This document shows, piece after piece, positions 62,213-64,000 of a DNA stretch of 64,000 nt (the stretch's first letter is position 1; every line of letters starts with the position of its first letter). A program made the translations under genes and the position numbers. Source of the stretch: Corynebacterium sp. 74A (lineage in GTDB: Bacteria; Actinomycetota; Actinomycetes; Mycobacteriales; Mycobacteriaceae); assembly GCF_008930665.1 (NCBI RefSeq), contig NZ_PQMG01000005.1, positions 124,001 to 188,000 on the forward strand, written 5' to 3'. Under the pieces are notes generated by a model. It saw only the letters and a list, made by a program, of their open reading frames with translations, searched no databases and was not told the origin of the DNA.

Positions 62213-63153
62213 CTGCCCTCCGGTGGGTCGGGGGTGGCATCAAGGTGGCGTCGATAAGCCAGCTCTGCGAGTTCGCTCTTGAGTGTGGCGGTCTCCTCCC
62301 GCAGCTCACACACCTGGTGAGAGAGATCCTGTACAGCTGTGAGCAGCTCCTGGTGGCGGGCAGAATCCATGAACTCCTCCGTCTCCGAGGAGGTGGTTTG
62401 CACCTGCTCCACCAACCAGGAGGACAGCATCGCTGTCACCACACCGGCGATCGCGATACCGGTGAGCATCAGCACCGAGGCCACCAAACGGCCCTGGGTG
62501 CTTACCGGCGCGATATCGCCATAGCCCACCGTGGTCACCGTCACCAACGCCCACCACACAGCGTCGCCGAAATCGACAATCTGGCTGCCGTCCTGTGGCG
62601 CCTCCGCCTCGTAGAGTGTGATTGAGGCCACGATAATCACGAGGACCGCCGTCACCGAGGTGTACCACGCCACGCTCACCCGGGCATTTGCCGCGGAAAA
62701 ACGCTGCAAAATCACCAAAGTCGGCAAAATCCGCAAAATGCGCAGCGGGCGGAACATTGGCAGCACAATCAGCGCCAGCTCCCACAAATGGCGCACGAAC
62801 CAGCGCCGGGAATTCTCCGCCAACATCAGCCGCACCGCATAGTCCACCAAAAAGCACAGCCAGACGCCCCACATTCCCACATTGGCGATCTTGGTCAGCA
62901 GCGCATCATTGGCACCCAGAGCCGTCCACGCGTACAGCACCAAAAACAGTAGTGAGGCCACCAGCATCGGCCCCTCGGCGTGACGCTCCCACTTCTCTTG
63001 GGCGCTCACATGGTGCGGTACATGGGGCGCAAAGATCTCCCTGAGCACCACCGAGGTCTTCCGCCGCAGCGGCATACCTGAGATATCAACGGGCCCCACC
63101 TCCTCATCGGCCCAACTGTCAGCATTTTTATCAGTCGAAGCAGCCACGGCCAC
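62209..63153 (-). CDS. Voltage-gated-like potassium channel
   Basis: 314 aa. Six membrane segments including an S4-like arginine helix (RPLRILRILPTLVILQRF). The pore helix and filter are WWALVTVTTVGYGDIAP. The C-terminal cytoplasmic part is a coiled coil with QELLTAVQDLSHQVCELREE. Starts at GTG 63153, sharing one base with the upstream stop. The 14-mer repeat lies within its last codons. Confidence 0.9.
   Translation of the reverse strand: MAVAASTDKNADSWADEEVGPVDISGMPLRRKTSVVLREIFAPHVPHHVSAQEKWERHAEGPMLVASLLFLVLYAWTALGANDALLTKIANVGMWGVWLCFLVDYAVRLMLAENSRRWFVRHLWELALIVLPMFRPLRILRILPTLVILQRFSAANARVSVAWYTSVTAVLVIIVASITLYEAEAPQDGSQIVDFGDAVWWALVTVTTVGYGDIAPVSTQGRLVASVLMLTGIAIAGVVTAMLSSWLVEQVQTTSSETEEFMDSARHQELLTAVQDLSHQVCELREETATLKSELAELAYRRHLDATPDPPEGS
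62246..62259 (+). repeat. TGGCGTCGATAAGC 14-mer, copy 4 (perfect)
   Basis: Inside the channel gene, 37 bp before its stop, on the opposite strand. Confidence 0.8.
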
Positions 63154-64000
63154 TACTGTGCCACACGCTCCGTCTCCGCGGGCTTATCGACGCCATCCTC
63201 TCGCAGCTCAGCCGACTCGGCGGAGCTGGGGCTGGGGCGGCGGGCGAGCCAGAGACCACCGGCGGCCATGATCGCGAGCACCGCCGCCGAGCTGCCCGCC
63301 ATCACGCCGTGGGCGCTATTGCCGATGGCGCTCAATCCCGCGGTGGCGTAGTGCAGCGGCATCAACCCCGTAGCGATCTGCACCTCAAGCTCCACCGTGC
63401 CGGTCGTGGCGCTCTTCCACACTAGGCCGACGACGAGGAGCTGAATGAGGAACACTGCCCCGACGACAACTGGGGCGAGGCGCTGCGGCAGGAGAAGCTG
63501 CACCAGCTGAGCGATGGCCGACCCAGCAACCGTGGCGAACAGCAGCAGCCCAGCGGAGAGCGCGAGGGCGAGGAATCCGAGATCCCCCACAATGGCCAAG
63601 GCCACAGCCGCGCAGATCGCAATCCCGACAGCGCCCGCGAGCTGCTGAAGCAGGCGCAGCCGCGCCACGCCCACTGCTGCTCCTAGCCCCATGGCGAGAG
63701 CCGCGATGAGCAGCGCATAGAGCGGGGGCAGGGCATTGGTGGGGGCCTGAGCCGTCTCAGTGGTGCCTGTCTGCGCAGTATGGGCGGGGAGGGCGCGCTG
63801 AATACCGGTAATGCAGTTCTTGTTTTCCTCGGCCATCTTCTCCACCCGCTCGGCGCCATCGGCCAGTGCCGTGGCCCCCTCCTGGGCGCGGACGCTACCG
63901 CGCTCCAGCTCGGCGAGCCCCTGGTTGAGATCCTTGGCGCCCTGGGTGGCCTGGAAGATGCCATCGTGGAAGGCATAGCCGGGGGTATTGAGCTGATTGG
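63153..64000 (-). CDS. YhgE/Pip-like membrane protein, C-terminal part (cut by window edge)
   Basis: The frame is open to the window edge, so only the last ~280 residues are seen. The upstream part carries the YhgE-type helical repeat (GAKDLNQGLAELERG, GATALADGAER), followed by six hydrophobic segments starting at LPPLYALLIAALAMGLGAA. It ends in a charged tail. Shares the layout with the 1181-3244 protein. A GTG at 63845 is not the real start, because the repeat region continues upstream of it. Confidence 0.75.
   Translation of the reverse strand, partial: NQLNTPGYAFHDGIFQATQGAKDLNQGLAELERGSVRAQEGATALADGAERVEKMAEENKNCITGIQRALPAHTAQTGTTETAQAPTNALPPLYALLIAALAMGLGAAVGVARLRLLQQLAGAVGIAICAAVALAIVGDLGFLALALSAGLLLFATVAGSAIAQLVQLLLPQRLAPVVVGAVFLIQLLVVGLVWKSATTGTVELEVQIATGLMPLHYATAGLSAIGNSAHGVMAGSSAAVLAIMAAGGLWLARRPSPSSAESAELREDGVDKPAETERVAQ
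63182..63195 (-). repeat. TGGCGTCGATAAGC 14-mer, copy 5 (perfect)
   Basis: Inside the last codons of the YhgE/Pip-like gene (encoding DGVDKP), same strand as the gene. Confidence 0.8.

Overview
The window is high-GC actinobacterial DNA and reads as chromosome of a Corynebacterium-like member of the Mycobacteriales. The diagnostic block runs from about 31.6 to 60 kb: holB, class III adenylate cyclase, nudix, topA, cold-shock protein, DUF1998 helicase, reduced Tad/Flp pilus locus, HAD phosphatase, marP, nudix, TlpA-like, nth, small membrane protein, glxR (Crp), MBL hydrolase, RidA, DUF4177, WhiB, bifunctional PBP with PASTA, YqeY, metallophosphoesterase. As I recall it, this order matches the Rv3644c-Rv3683 region of Mycobacterium tuberculosis and the glxR/whcA/pbp region of C. 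glutamicum. Many genes begin 6-8 nt after a TANNNT -10 box, which implies leaderless transcripts, a habit known in corynebacteria and mycobacteria.

Layout. 0-3.3 kb: a degenerate ABC ATPase with a YhgE/Pip membrane protein; a second YhgE/Pip-like protein runs off the right edge. 3.4-9.8 kb: prolyl oligopeptidase, M1 aminopeptidase, a flippase-like membrane protein, DoxX and an IclR regulator. 9.8-17.3 kb: zinc alcohol dehydrogenase, a GNAT-CbrC fusion, two GT2 glycosyltransferases with DUF2304, a DsbA-like/CcdA-like thiol-redox pair, and a GalE-like epimerase. 17.5-21.1 kb: DedA, GluQ-RS, a SUFU-like protein and aspartate aminotransferase. 21.2-23.9 kb: sigK-rskA divergent from a fasciclin lipoprotein and a secreted protein, the same module as sigK-rskA-mpt70/83 of M. 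tuberculosis. 24-26 kb: PLDc_N protein and ABC exporter. 26-31.6 kb: tRNA-Ser, SRP RNA, a frameshifted amine oxidase, a PPOX-like flavoprotein, PadR/DUF5808, then an accessory pair (OGG-fold DNA glycosylase-like protein and GIY-YIG/DUF4357 nuclease) beside tRNA-Thr. 31.6-60 kb: the conserved core block. 60-64 kb: tRNA-Pro, an amidohydrolase, the remnant of an MHS-type transporter, a K+ channel and the YhgE/Pip-like gene.

Themes. Cyclic-AMP signalling is represented at both ends, by the membrane adenylate cyclase (32.9 kb) and the cAMP receptor GlxR (53.3 kb). Envelope functions recur: PBP1, MarP, Tad pilus, GT2/DUF2304, fasciclin lipoprotein and extracytoplasmic thiol redox.

Most unusual observations: a 14-bp sequence (TGGCGTCGATAAGC) present five times perfectly and several more times partially, mostly at gene 3' ends; the GNAT-CbrC fusion; the glycosylase-like/GIY-YIG pair at a tRNA; and a perfect 10-bp inverted repeat of DnaA-box-like sequence upstream of the Tad operon. 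All functional calls come from reading motifs and family resemblance; no database search was run.
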